Source: an uncultured Bacteroides sp. (lineage in GTDB: Bacteria; Bacteroidota; Bacteroidia; Bacteroidales; Bacteroidaceae). From it: a stretch of 35,528 nucleotides of DNA. This document shows positions 8,122 through 16,495 of this stretch, in pieces. The DNA is taken from the NCBI GenBank assembly GCA_902492205.1, contig CABUKU010000031.1, forward strand, positions 1 through 35,528, read 5' to 3'. Positions within the stretch are counted from its first letter, which is position 1. Every line of letters starts with the position of its first letter. A program made the translations under genes and the position numbers. The notes under the pieces were generated by a model that was not told the origin of the DNA, made no database searches, and saw nothing but the letters and a program-made list of their open reading frames with translations.

Positions 8122-8233
8122 TGTTTTAGGATTTATTTTTCGTATATTTTTGTTATAACTATGTAAACGATTGATTGATAGGTATATGAGTCTGACACAT
8201 TGTATTCCTTTTTTTGAATTATACTTTTCTTTT

Positions 8234-8265
8234 CTTGTATAATCTGAAGAAAAGAGTTACTTTTG
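8234..8265 (+). promoter_or_regulatory. Promoter of the TetR-fabG pair
   Basis: TACTTTTG at 8258-8265 fits TAnnTTTG exactly; CTTG at 8234-8237 lies 20 bases upstream as a near-consensus -33 element. The leader before the TetR start at 8301 would be about 30 bases. Being the only visible promoter, it probably serves both genes. Confidence 0.7.
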
Positions 8266-8300
8266 CTCAAATAATTAAGCATTGTGCAATTTGAGAGCGT

Positions 8301-8897
8301 ATGACTGTATCAAAGACTAAAGTGAAATTAGTAGATGTTGCCCGTCAATTGTTTGCCAAAATGGGAGTAGAGAATACTACAATGAACGACATCGCCCTGG
8401 CCTCTAAGAAAGGGAGACGTACGCTTTATACCTATTTTAAAAGCAAGGATGAGATCTATATGGCTGTAGTTGAGTCGGAACTTGATATGTTATCAGACAT
8501 GATGCAAAAGGTTGCCGAAAAAAAGATTTCTCCCGATGAGAAGATACTTGAACTTATTTATACCCGCTTGGATGCAGTGAAGCAAGTTGTGTACCGCAAT
8601 GGTACGCTGAGGGCTAATTTCTTTAGAGACATCTGGCGTGTGGAGAAAGTAAGAAAGAAGTTCGATGCAAAAGAGATTACATTGTTTAAAAGTGTACTTG
8701 CGGAGGGAAAGGAGAAAGGTGTCTTTGCCATTGACGATGTAGACATGACGGCAGAACTGATACATTATTGCGTAAAAGGCATTGAAGTTCCTTATATACG
8801 TGGGCATATAGGTCGTGAACTGACTTTGGAAACACGTAAGAGATATGTGGCAAACATCGTATTCTCCGCTTTGCGTAGAAAAGAAATTACTATATAA
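8301..8897 (+). CDS. TetR/AcrR family transcriptional regulator
   Basis: A 198-residue DNA-binding repressor of the TetR type. The N-terminal helix-turn-helix is clear: KLVDVARQLFAKMGVENTTMNDIALASKKGRRTLYTYFKSKDEIYMAVV (about residues 9-57), with the recognition helix in KGRRTLYTYF. The C-terminal ligand-binding part is helical and lacks a recognisable ligand motif. It is 25 bases upstream of fabG on the same strand, so it is likely co-transcribed with, and possibly controls, the fatty-acid reductase gene; TetR-type regulators of fatty-acid synthesis such as FabR and FapR-like systems give a precedent, but a ligand cannot be named here. The start fits a short leader from the promoter at 8258. 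Confidence 0.9.
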   Translation: MTVSKTKVKLVDVARQLFAKMGVENTTMNDIALASKKGRRTLYTYFKSKDEIYMAVVESELDMLSDMMQKVAEKKISPDEKILELIYTRLDAVKQVVYRNGTLRANFFRDIWRVEKVRKKFDAKEITLFKSVLAEGKEKGVFAIDDVDMTAELIHYCVKGIEVPYIRGHIGRELTLETRKRYVANIVFSALRRKEITI

Positions 8898-8922
8898 AAA
8901 TAACAGTTAATTAAAAATTATC

Positions 8923-9669
8923 ATGGGATTATTAAGTGGAAAAACTGCAATTGTTACAGGTGCCGCTCGTGGTATTGGTAAAGCTATTGCTATGAAATTT
9001 GCTGCCGAAGGAGCAAATATCGCATTTACTGATTTGGTTATAGATGAAAATGCACAGAATACAGAGAAAGAAATTGCTGCACTTGGCGTAAAAGTTAAAG
9101 GTTATGCCTCTAATGCTGCCAATTTTGAAGAAACAGAAAAGGTAGTAAACCAAGTAAAGGACGATTTTGGTTCTATTGATATTTTGGTAAACAATGCCGG
9201 AATCACTAAGGACGGATTAATGATGCGTATGAGCGAAGCTCAGTGGGATGCAGTAATTGCTGTAAACCTGAAATCTGCATTCAACTTTATCCATGCATGT
9301 ACTCCTATCATGATGCGTCAAAAATCGGGAAGTATTATTAATATGGCTTCTGTTGTTGGTGTTCACGGTAATGCAGGTCAGGCAAATTACTCTGCATCTA
9401 AAGCAGGTATGATTGGTTTGGCTAAGTCTATCGCTCAGGAATTGGGTTCACGTGGTGTACGTGCCAATGCTATCGCACCTGGATTCATCATTACAGACAT
9501 GACTGCTAAGTTGTCTGATGAAGTAAGAGAAGAATGGTGCAAGAAAATACCTTTGCGCCGTGGCGGTACTCCTGAAGATGTGGCAGATGTTGCTACTTTC
9601 CTTGCTTCTGACATGTCTTCTTACGTAACAGGACAGGTGATTCAGGTAGATGGTGGTATGAATATGTAA
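8923..9669 (+). CDS. fabG: 3-oxoacyl-[acyl-carrier-protein] reductase
   Basis: NADPH-dependent reductase of the type II fatty-acid elongation cycle, converting 3-oxoacyl-ACP to 3-hydroxyacyl-ACP in the cytoplasm. The 248-residue length is exactly typical. Short-chain dehydrogenase motifs are all present: TGAARGIG cofactor site (about 12-19), NNAGIT (about 89-94), the catalytic Ser in INMASVVG (about 141), and YSASK (Tyr about 154, Lys about 158), then the RVANAIAPGF-like stretch GVRANAIAPGFIITDM and the C-terminal GQVIQVDGGM. Co-directional with the upstream TetR gene. General short-chain dehydrogenases share the fold, but the length and C-terminus match FabG closely. Confidence 0.92.
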   Translation: MGLLSGKTAIVTGAARGIGKAIAMKFAAEGANIAFTDLVIDENAQNTEKEIAALGVKVKGYASNAANFEETEKVVNQVKDDFGSIDILVNNAGITKDGLMMRMSEAQWDAVIAVNLKSAFNFIHACTPIMMRQKSGSIINMASVVGVHGNAGQANYSASKAGMIGLAKSIAQELGSRGVRANAIAPGFIITDMTAKLSDEVREEWCKKIPLRRGGTPEDVADVATFLASDMSSYVTGQVIQVDGGMNM

Positions 9670-9685
9670 TAAATTGAAATAGTAG

Positions 9686-9736
9686 TTAGTGGTTAGTGAT
9701 AAGTGATTAATTCGGTCGCAGTTCATTAACCACTAA
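9686..9736. repeat. Inverted repeat between fabG and the pseudouridine synthase gene
   Basis: TTAGTGGTTA (9686-9695) is the exact reverse complement of TAACCACTAA (9727-9736), with a 31-base loop. No T-run follows, so it is more likely a dispersed repeat or a weak attenuator than a terminator. Confidence 0.5.
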
Positions 9737-9759
9737 TTGTTTTCTAACAACCAACCTTT

Positions 9760-10443
9760 ATGCAAGTTATCTACGAGGACAATCATGTAATTATAGTCAA
9801 TAAAACAAGTTCCGAAATAGTTCAGGGCGATAAAACCGGTGATACTCCTCTTTCCGAGATTGTGAAACAATATTTGAAAGAGAAATATAATAAACCGGGA
9901 AACGTTTATTTGGGAGTAACTCATAGACTGGATCGACCTGTGAGTGGGATTGTAGTGTTTGCCAAGACGAGTAAGGCCCTTCCGCGTTTAAATGAAATGT
10001 TTAAAAATGGAGAGGTGAAGAAAACCTACTGGGCGATCGTAAAAAACTGTCCGAAAGAGACTGAAGGGGAATTAGAACATTATCTGGTACGCAATGAGAA
10101 ACAAAATAAGTCTTATGCGTATGATAAAGAAGTGCCCAATTCTAAGAAAGCCATTCTTCATTATAAGCTGATAGGACATTCACAAAACTATTATTTGCTT
10201 GAAGTTGATTTGAAAACAGGAAGGCATCATCAGATCCGTTGCCAGCTTGCTAAAATGGGATGTCCCATTAAAGGTGATTTGAAATATGGAGCACAACGTT
10301 CTAATCCTGACGGCAGCATTAGTCTTCATGCCCGTAGAATCCGATTTGTCCATCCGGTATCGCGTGAAATGATAGACATAGAAGCTCCTGTCCCAAATGA
10401 TAATTTGTGGAGAGGGTTCGAGATGCAGGATGGAAACTCTTAA
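9760..10443 (+). CDS. RluA-family RNA pseudouridine synthase
   Basis: Converts specific uridines in structured RNA to pseudouridine. The 227-residue protein has the family signature HRLDRPVSG (about residues 55-63), in which the Asp is the catalytic nucleophile, followed by VVFAKTSKA. Near residues 150-185 are the conserved LLEVDLKTGRHHQIRCQLAKMGCPIKGDLKYGA (RluA motif with TGRxHQIR), then SLHARRIRFVHP. There is no N-terminal S4 domain, so it resembles RluA/TruC-sized enzymes more than RluC/RluD. Whether the target is tRNA or rRNA cannot be told from sequence. It has a 90-base gap from fabG and no promoter consensus was found there, so it may be read through from the fabG unit. Confidence 0.9.
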   Translation: MQVIYEDNHVIIVNKTSSEIVQGDKTGDTPLSEIVKQYLKEKYNKPGNVYLGVTHRLDRPVSGIVVFAKTSKALPRLNEMFKNGEVKKTYWAIVKNCPKETEGELEHYLVRNEKQNKSYAYDKEVPNSKKAILHYKLIGHSQNYYLLEVDLKTGRHHQIRCQLAKMGCPIKGDLKYGAQRSNPDGSISLHARRIRFVHPVSREMIDIEAPVPNDNLWRGFEMQDGNS

Positions 10444-10499
10444 TAAATGCGGATAAAATCTTAAATCGTGTTATTAAACATGCTTTTTTATTTGTATGA

Positions 10500-10530
10500 T
10501 TTGGATGTAATTCAAAAGTCCGTATCTTTG
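10500..10530 (+). promoter_or_regulatory. Consensus promoter for a short RNA
   Basis: TTTG at 10500-10503, a 19-base spacer, and TATCTTTG at 10523-10530: a perfect match to the Bacteroidota promoter. No reading frame begins downstream before the terminator at 10574. Confidence 0.82.
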
Positions 10531-10536
10531 CACTGT

Positions 10537-10599
10537 GTTTTTCATAGTATTAGATTTAAGGTTAACAAAGGTTGGAGTCAGGCGTGACTCCTTTTTTTT
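10537..10599 (+). ncRNA. Candidate short non-coding RNA of about 63 bases
   Basis: Transcription from the promoter at 10500-10530 should begin near 10537 and stop at the terminator at 10574-10599. The short body (GTGTTTTTCATAG... and GGTTAACAAAG) has no start codon with a usable frame. The arrangement of a Bacteroidota promoter, a short conserved-looking body and an immediate terminator is what was described for the Bacteroidales-1 RNA motif of unknown function. Membership is a recollection-based guess, not a verified match. Alternatives are a short leader or attenuator for the kinase gene downstream, although that gene seems to have its own promoter at 10662. Confidence 0.55.
10574..10599 (+). 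terminator. Terminator of the short RNA
   Basis: A perfect 7-bp stem GGAGTCA / TGACTCC on a GGCG loop, followed by eight T residues. Textbook intrinsic terminator. Confidence 0.92.
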
Positions 10600-10661
10600 G
10601 CTCTTTTCTTTGTCCTGTTAATAATTTTTTATTTTCTTCACTTTTTAATCAAACTTCTTTT

Positions 10662-10669
10662 TATCTTTG
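10662..10669 (+). promoter_or_regulatory. Promoter -7 box for the kinase operon
   Basis: TATCTTTG fits TAnnTTTG, but no clear TTTG is found 19-21 bases upstream. It overlaps the in-frame TTG at 10667, which supports the ATG at 10691 as the true start, with a leader of about 15 bases. Confidence 0.6.
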
Positions 10670-10690
10670 TATTTGATAGAATGTATATTT

Positions 10691-13306
10691 ATGAAGACTC
10701 GCCTTGTTCTTGTTATACTAATTAGTCTTTGTTCTGTTGTTTCTACATTTGGAAATGATAAAAAAGGGCATGTACTTATATTGAATTCTATAACCTTTGA
10801 TGAAAATTGGAGTGGTTTCTTTATACAAAGATTGAATCATGAATTTATGAAAAAGGGGGATTTGCCGGTTGATACGTTTGAATTAAGAATCCCCCTTTTA
10901 AAAGAGGAAAAAGAGGTGTTGGAACTTCGTCAAAGTTTATTGGAAAAGTTTCCTCAAAAACCCGAACTGGTCGTATTTATTGGTGATCCCGGATGGGTTG
11001 TGTGTGCTCCGATATTTGACGATCAGTGGAAAGATGTTCCGGTCATGGTATGTTTTTCACGTGAAAGAGTACCTTCTACCTTGCCTGCTTTACTGCGAAA
11101 AGATCCTTTAACGTTAGAAAATAGCATTTCCATAGAAGAGTTTAATAAAAATTATAACGTGACGGTTCTTCAACAACCTTTTTATGTGAAGGAAACGATT
11201 GAGGTGATGAAACAGTTGATTCCAAATATGAATAAACTGGCGTTTATATCCGATGACCGTTACATTAGCATGATGGCACGTAAGGATGTGGAAAAAGTCC
11301 TTAAAGAAGACTATCCCGAATTAAAACTGGAACATCTGTGCACAAAAAGTATTTCAACGGCGCAGTTATTCGATACCCTTTCTATTTACAATAAAGAAGT
11401 CGGAATCCTATTTTATAGTTGGTTTGTTTCCCTCGGCAATGGTCCTGTTTCCTATTTGGAAAGTAATGCATGGAAGGTGGCATCCGGATTTACGCATAAC
11501 CCAATCTTTACGTTGGCCGATATGGATTTGGCAAAAGGACATTATGCAGGAGGACATTATGTCTCGGCAGACGATTTTGTTATGAAGTTCATGGAAATTT
11601 TCGATAGTATCCGTTCCGGCACTCCGGCCTCGGACATCCCTTATCAAGTAGCCGGGAAACCACGAACTTATCTTAGCTATTCGTCCCTGAAGTGGTATCG
11701 GTTACCTCCTTCACTTTATCCGAAAGATGCAGTTTATTTTGATGCTCCTCCGACTTTTTATGAAGAAAATAAATATTTAATCTGGCTTTGTGTCCTGTTT
11801 GTCATTATTTTCTTAATCCTGAAAAATCATTTTAATAGAAAAAGCGAGAAACATAAACAACTGAATAAACGGATTATTAGTTCTATTCAAGATCCGGTTG
11901 TTCTGCTAGATAGAGATGGAAAAATCGGGGGATTGTTAAATAGTCCCATCGACCCGGAAAATACTTTGCCTGTTCCCGATATGAAAAATACTTCTTTAAA
12001 AGATTACATTGCTGATGAGAAGCAATGTACCGAACACTTAAAACTGATAAAGAAAGTACTTCGCACAAAAAAGCCGGGGGAGATTAAAGTGAAGATTGTA
12101 AACATGAAAGGAGAAGATACCTATCTGTTAGTTCGTTTGGTTGAATTTGATAAAGATCATGTCATCTCTTTTTTACAGAATATAACGGAAACAGAGAAAG
12201 AACGTCTTAAAAATGACCGTTATCGGTTCTTTTTGGAATCCATACTGAATAATATACCTGTCCCTACTGCTGTGAAAGACCTGAATGCCGACAGGAAATA
12301 TCTGATTTGGAATAAAAGTAGTGAAGAAATGTATGGAGTTTCTGCAGATAGAATGATAAATCAGAATGAATCTCCGGATTTAGGAGTGGAATTGGTCGAT
12401 ATATTCCTTCAAACAGATGAAGAGGCAATAAAGACGGGGACTTCTCATGCTATTCATCAAGCAACATTTGCCGATGGCGTGAAACATACTTTCCTGATGA
12501 GTAAAGCCGTTCTTTCATATAAGGATGGACAGAGGTGGCTCGTCAGCTCTGCAATAGACATAACTGAGATTGAAGAGGCGCGGAAGCAACTGGAAATTTT
12601 AAAAGAGAGAGCAGAAGAATCCAATCAGCTGAAATCGGCATTTCTTGCAAACATGAGCCATGAAATACGTACCCCATTGAATGCGATTGTCGGTTTCTCG
12701 GCTATCATGGCACAAATGTGCGACACTCCCGATGCTCAAGAGTATGCACATATTATTGAAACGAATAATGATTTGCTGTTGCAACTGATTAACGACATTC
12801 TTGATTTGTCAAAGATAGAATCCGGGAAATTAGAGTTTGTTGAATCGGATATGGATGTAAATGTAGCTTTGAATGAAATTATAGAAACCACCCGTTTCCG
12901 TTTGAAGACTGACGCGGTTACTTTGTCATTTGATGAATCTGTGCCGCAGTGCCATATTTTTGCAGATAAACAACGCGTTGCCCAAGTCTTGATCAACTTC
13001 TTGACTAATGCCATGAAATTTACCCATCAAGGAAGCATTCGCATGGGCTACCGCTTGGTTGAGAATGATACCAAATTATATTTTTATGTGAAAGATACGG
13101 GAATGGGAATTGAACCGGAAAAGCAGAAAGAAATATTCAGAAGATTCGTGAAACTTAATTCTTTTGTACAGGGAACAGGTTTGGGACTTTCCATCTGTGA
13201 AATGATTATTCAGAAAATGAATGGTGATATTGGAGTCAATTCTACTCCGGACGTTGGTTCCGAGTTTTGGTTCACCATTCCTTATCGTCCTGTGTGCAAG
13301 GATTAA
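10691..13306 (+). CDS. Membrane sensor histidine kinase with ABC-binding-protein-like periplasmic domain
   Basis: A longer frame opens at a TTG (10667), but that codon lies inside the promoter -7 box; the ATG at 10691 gives 871 residues and a proper signal peptide. Order: signal peptide (1-20), periplasmic domain (about 22-360) resembling ABC-type solute-binding sensors (HVLILNS start, VVFIGDPGW, KLAFISDD), one membrane helix (about 361-380), two PAS-like regions (about 395-500 and 515-630), a short coiled coil, HisKA with phospho-acceptor His657 in FLANMSHEIRTPLNAI, and an HATPase domain with NFLTNAMKF, DTGMG and GTGLGLSI. There is no receiver or DNA-binding domain, unlike the hybrid two-component regulators common in this group. 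The only nearby receiver is in the next gene, 16 bases downstream, suggesting that it is the phosphotransfer partner (inference). Ligand unknown. Confidence 0.9.
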   Translation: MKTRLVLVILISLCSVVSTFGNDKKGHVLILNSITFDENWSGFFIQRLNHEFMKKGDLPVDTFELRIPLLKEEKEVLELRQSLLEKFPQKPELVVFIGDPGWVVCAPIFDDQWKDVPVMVCFSRERVPSTLPALLRKDPLTLENSISIEEFNKNYNVTVLQQPFYVKETIEVMKQLIPNMNKLAFISDDRYISMMARKDVEKVLKEDYPELKLEHLCTKSISTAQLFDTLSIYNKEVGILFYSWFVSLGNGPVSYLESNAWKVASGFTHNPIFTLADMDLAKGHYAGGHYVSADDFVMKFMEIFDSIRSGTPASDIPYQVAGKPRTYLSYSSLKWYRLPPSLYPKDAVYFDAPPTFYEENKYLIWLCVLFVIIFLILKNHFNRKSEKHKQLNKRIISSIQDPVVLLDRDGKIGGLLNSPIDPENTLPVPDMKNTSLKDYIADEKQCTEHLKLIKKVLRTKKPGEIKVKIVNMKGEDTYLLVRLVEFDKDHVISFLQNITETEKERLKNDRYRFFLESILNNIPVPTAVKDLNADRKYLIWNKSSEEMYGVSADRMINQNESPDLGVELVDIFLQTDEEAIKTGTSHAIHQATFADGVKHTFLMSKAVLSYKDGQRWLVSSAIDITEIEEARKQLEILKERAEESNQLKSAFLANMSHEIRTPLNAIVGFSAIMAQMCDTPDAQEYAHIIETNNDLLLQLINDILDLSKIESGKLEFVESDMDVNVALNEIIETTRFRLKTDAVTLSFDESVPQCHIFADKQRVAQVLINFLTNAMKFTHQGSIRMGYRLVENDTKLYFYVKDTGMGIEPEKQKEIFRRFVKLNSFVQGTGLGLSICEMIIQKMNGDIGVNSTPDVGSEFWFTIPYRPVCKD

Positions 13307-13322
13307 TTAAAATAAATACACT

Positions 13323-16286
13323 ATGCTTAGTAAGCTCAAGTTAAGCCAACTTTATTTTAAAGATACCTCGTTTGTCAATTTGATGACGAAGCGAATTTAT
13401 AACGTGCTCCTCATAGCCAATCCCTATGATGCCTTTATGCTTGAAGACGACGGGCGAATTGACGAGAAGATATTCAACGAATACGTGTCGTTAAGTTTGC
13501 GTTATCCACCTCGTTTTACGCAAGTTTCCACAGAAGCAGAGGCTTGGGCACAGTTGGAAAATATACCTTTCGATCTGGTGATTTGTATGCCCGGAACCGA
13601 TAATAGCGATACATTTGATATTGCCCGTAGTATCAAAGCACGTTATGAGCATATTCCTTTAGTGGTGCTTACCCCTTTCTCGCATGGTATCACCAAGCGT
13701 ATTGCCAATGAAGATTTAAGTGCTTTTGAGTATGTTTTCTGTTGGTTGGGCAATACGGATTTATTGGTTTCCATCATTAAGTTGATAGAAGATAAGAGGA
13801 ATCTTGAACATGATGTGAAAGAAGTCGGAGTTCAGATGATTTTGTTGGTAGAGGACTCTATCCGTTTTTATTCTTCCGTCCTGCCTAATATATATAAGTT
13901 TGTTTTGAAACAATCACAGGAGTTTTCCACCGAAGCATTGAATGCACACCAACGTACGCTTCGTATGCGTGGACGTCCTAAAATTGTGTTGGCACGTACC
14001 TATGAAGAAGCAATGGAGCTTTACGACAAGTATCGCGACAATATGTTGGGAGTGATTACGGATATACGTTTCCCAAGAAACGGGGAGAAAGATGCAATGG
14101 CAGGAGTGAAGTTCTGTGCCGAGATTAGGAAATACGATAAATATGTACCTATTATCATGCAGTCTTCCGAGGTGGATAATCAGATATTTGCCGCCCGCTA
14201 TGGAGCTAGCTTCGTAGATAAGAATTCCAAGAAAATGAATATCGACCTGCGGCAAGCTGTTTCCGATAACTTTGGTTTTGGTGATTTTATTTTCCGTAAC
14301 CCTACTACCCACGAAGAAATAGCAAGAGTAAAGAGCTTGAGGGAATTGCAGAACATTCTTTTTGCCGTTCCTGCCGAATCTTTTCTTTATCACATTCGCC
14401 GAAACCATGTTTCTCGTTGGTTATATTCCCGTGCCATGTTCCCTGTGGCCGAGTTTCTGAAACAGATAACGTGGGATAGTTTGCAGGATATTGACGCTCA
14501 CCGTAAAATCATCTTTGAAGCGATAGTCAAATATCGTAAGATGAAGAATCAGGGAGTGGTTGCCGTGTTTAAGCGCGACCGCTTCGACCGCTATTCCAAC
14601 TTTGCCCGTATTGGCGATGGTTCATTGGGAGGAAAGGGTAGAGGACTGGCTTTTATCGATAATATGGTGAAGCGCCATGCCGAGTTTGAGGAGTTCGATA
14701 ATGCTCGTGTAGCCATTCCCAAGACAGTAGTGTTGTGTACCGATGTGTTTGATGAGTTCATGGACTCAAACGGACTTTACCAGATTGCTTTGAGTGACGT
14801 GGAAGATGATGTCATCCTGAAATATTTCCTGAAAGCGAAGTTGCCCGATCGTTTGGTCGAAGACTTCTTCACATTCTTTGATGCTGTGAAGTCGCCCATT
14901 GCCATCCGTTCGTCCAGTTTGCTCGAAGATTCCCATTATCAACCTTTTGCCGGTATTTATTCCACTTATATGATTCCTTATCTGGATGACAAGTATGAAA
15001 TGCTGCGCATGCTGAGCGATGCCATTAAGGGCGTTTATGCCTCTGTCTATTATAGGGATAGCAAGGCTTACATGCAAGCTACTTCCAATGTAATCGATCA
15101 GGAGAAAATGGCAGTTATTTTGCAGGAAGTGGTGGGTAACCAGTATGGCGACCGTTATTATCCTTCTATTTCGGGAGTTGCACGTTCGCTGAATTATTAT
15201 CCGTTGGGAGAAGAAAAAGCGGAAGAAGGAACGGTAAATATAGCACTTGGTTTAGGCAAATATATTGTGGATGGTGGCATGACTTTACGCTTTTCGCCCT
15301 ATCATCCCAATAAAGTGTTGCAAACGAGTGAACTTGATATTGCATTGAAAGAAACACAAACCCGTTTCTATGCGCTGGATTTGAAGAATGCAGGACATGA
15401 TTTTTCTATCGACGATGGATTCAACCTGTTGAAGCTGCATGTGAAAGACGCTGAGACAGACGGTTCGTTGCAATACATTGCATCTACATACGATCCTTAC
15501 GACCAGGTTATTCGTGACGGCATTTATCCGGGTGGGCGCAAAGTGATTACTTTTGCCAATATTCTTCAGCATGATGTATTTCCATTGGCGGAAATCCTGC
15601 AACTTGTGTTGCAGTACGGGCAGAACGAAATGCGCCGCCCCGTAGAGATAGAGTTTGCGGCTACTTTGAACAAAGAAAAAGACAAAGCCGGCACATTTTA
15701 CTTGTTGCAAATCCGTCCGATAGTAGACTGTAAGGAGATGCTTGATGAAGACCTCACTCTTGTGGAGGATGAAGCAACAGTGTTGCGTTCCAACAATGCT
15801 TTGGGACACGGTATTATGAATGATATTCAGGATATTGTTTATGTGAAAACCGATAATTACAGTGCTTCCAACAATCAACTTATCGCTTACGAAATAGAGA
15901 AATTGAATAAAGAATTTCTGGATAAAGGAAGGAACTATATCCTTGTAGGGCCCGGTCGATGGGGTTCGAGCGACACTTGGCTCGGTATTCCTGTCAAATG
16001 GCCGCATATATCCGCGGCAAGAGTTATTGTTGAGGCGGGACTGACCAACTATCGGGTAGATCCTAGTCAGGGAACTCACTTTTTCCAGAATCTGACATCC
16101 TTTGGTGTTGGTTATTTTACTATCAACGCATTTATGAATGACGGAGTATATAATCAGGAATTCTTGAATTCCCATGAACCCGTCACGGAAACAAAATTTC
16201 TTCGTCATGTGCATTTTAATAAGCCTTTGGTGGTGAAAATAGACGGAAAGAAAAATATTGGTTTGGTGATGAAGCCCGAATCGTAG
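13323..16286 (+). CDS. Receiver domains fused to a PEP-synthase-type ATP-grasp domain
   Basis: A 987-residue multidomain protein. Residues about 24-155 look like a degenerate receiver. Residues about 172-310 form a canonical receiver: Asp178 in LLVEDS, phospho-acceptor Asp247 in GVITDIRFP, Ser281/Ser282 in IIMQSSE and Lys300 in FVDKNS. Residues about 425-805 match the N-terminal nucleotide-binding domain of PEP synthase and pyruvate phosphate dikinase: GDGSLGGKGRGLAF, SPIAIRSSSLLEDSHYQPFAGIYST and EIEFA...YLLQIRP. The swivelling phosphohistidine domain and PEP-binding barrel are missing, so it cannot be a full PEP synthase. A separate C-terminal region (about 815-987) has GPGRWGSSDTWLG. With the upstream kinase it suggests a two-component pathway whose output is an ATP-dependent phosphotransfer or ligase-like reaction rather than transcription. 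The domain calls are solid; the reaction is unknown. Confidence 0.85.
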   Translation: MLSKLKLSQLYFKDTSFVNLMTKRIYNVLLIANPYDAFMLEDDGRIDEKIFNEYVSLSLRYPPRFTQVSTEAEAWAQLENIPFDLVICMPGTDNSDTFDIARSIKARYEHIPLVVLTPFSHGITKRIANEDLSAFEYVFCWLGNTDLLVSIIKLIEDKRNLEHDVKEVGVQMILLVEDSIRFYSSVLPNIYKFVLKQSQEFSTEALNAHQRTLRMRGRPKIVLARTYEEAMELYDKYRDNMLGVITDIRFPRNGEKDAMAGVKFCAEIRKYDKYVPIIMQSSEVDNQIFAARYGASFVDKNSKKMNIDLRQAVSDNFGFGDFIFRNPTTHEEIARVKSLRELQNILFAVPAESFLYHIRRNHVSRWLYSRAMFPVAEFLKQITWDSLQDIDAHRKIIFEAIVKYRKMKNQGVVAVFKRDRFDRYSNFARIGDGSLGGKGRGLAFIDNMVKRHAEFEEFDNARVAIPKTVVLCTDVFDEFMDSNGLYQIALSDVEDDVILKYFLKAKLPDRLVEDFFTFFDAVKSPIAIRSSSLLEDSHYQPFAGIYSTYMIPYLDDKYEMLRMLSDAIKGVYASVYYRDSKAYMQATSNVIDQEKMAVILQEVVGNQYGDRYYPSISGVARSLNYYPLGEEKAEEGTVNIALGLGKYIVDGGMTLRFSPYHPNKVLQTSELDIALKETQTRFYALDLKNAGHDFSIDDGFNLLKLHVKDAETDGSLQYIASTYDPYDQVIRDGIYPGGRKVITFANILQHDVFPLAEILQLVLQYGQNEMRRPVEIEFAATLNKEKDKAGTFYLLQIRPIVDCKEMLDEDLTLVEDEATVLRSNNALGHGIMNDIQDIVYVKTDNYSASNNQLIAYEIEKLNKEFLDKGRNYILVGPGRWGSSDTWLGIPVKWPHISAARVIVEAGLTNYRVDPSQGTHFFQNLTSFGVGYFTINAFMNDGVYNQEFLNSHEPVTETKFLRHVHFNKPLVVKIDGKKNIGLVMKPES

Positions 16287-16428
16287 TGTTCTTTCCGGCT
16301 TGGTTAAATGGGGTATAACAGATTTGCCTTCAAATGTTCATTTAACATTTAGTTTTTTCACTATAAATAAGTTATGATGAACATTTAACGTTTATAATCT
16401 CCACTTTATCTTCACTTAAGGTTCATGA

Positions 16429-16492
16429 AAAAACGTCCATACGTTTTGGTCGAAACGCAGGCACGTTTCACTCAAAACGTATGGACGTTTTT
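16429..16492. repeat. Large nested hairpin inside the inverted-repeat segment
   Basis: Twenty bases at 16429-16448 are the exact reverse complement of 16473-16492 (core ACGTCCATACGT). The 24-base centre holds a second inverted repeat, GAAACG / CGTTTC. A run of T follows the right arm, so it could also act as a terminator for the gene ending at 16286. Confidence 0.85.
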
Positions 16493-16495
16493 AAA

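Noticed and set aside
10667..10690. Upstream TTG start extending the histidine kinase by 8 residues
   Set aside because: The TTG lies within the TATCTTTG promoter box and the extra residues spoil the signal peptide; ATG at 10691 fits better.
15285..16214. 309-codon open frame on the minus strand
   Set aside because: It is fully antisense to the receiver/ATP-grasp gene, which has clear domain motifs; the antisense frame has no recognisable motif and is a shadow.
13323..16286. Annotation as phosphoenolpyruvate synthase
   Set aside because: Only the nucleotide-binding domain is present; the phosphohistidine and PEP/pyruvate barrel domains are missing, so the full reaction is not supported.
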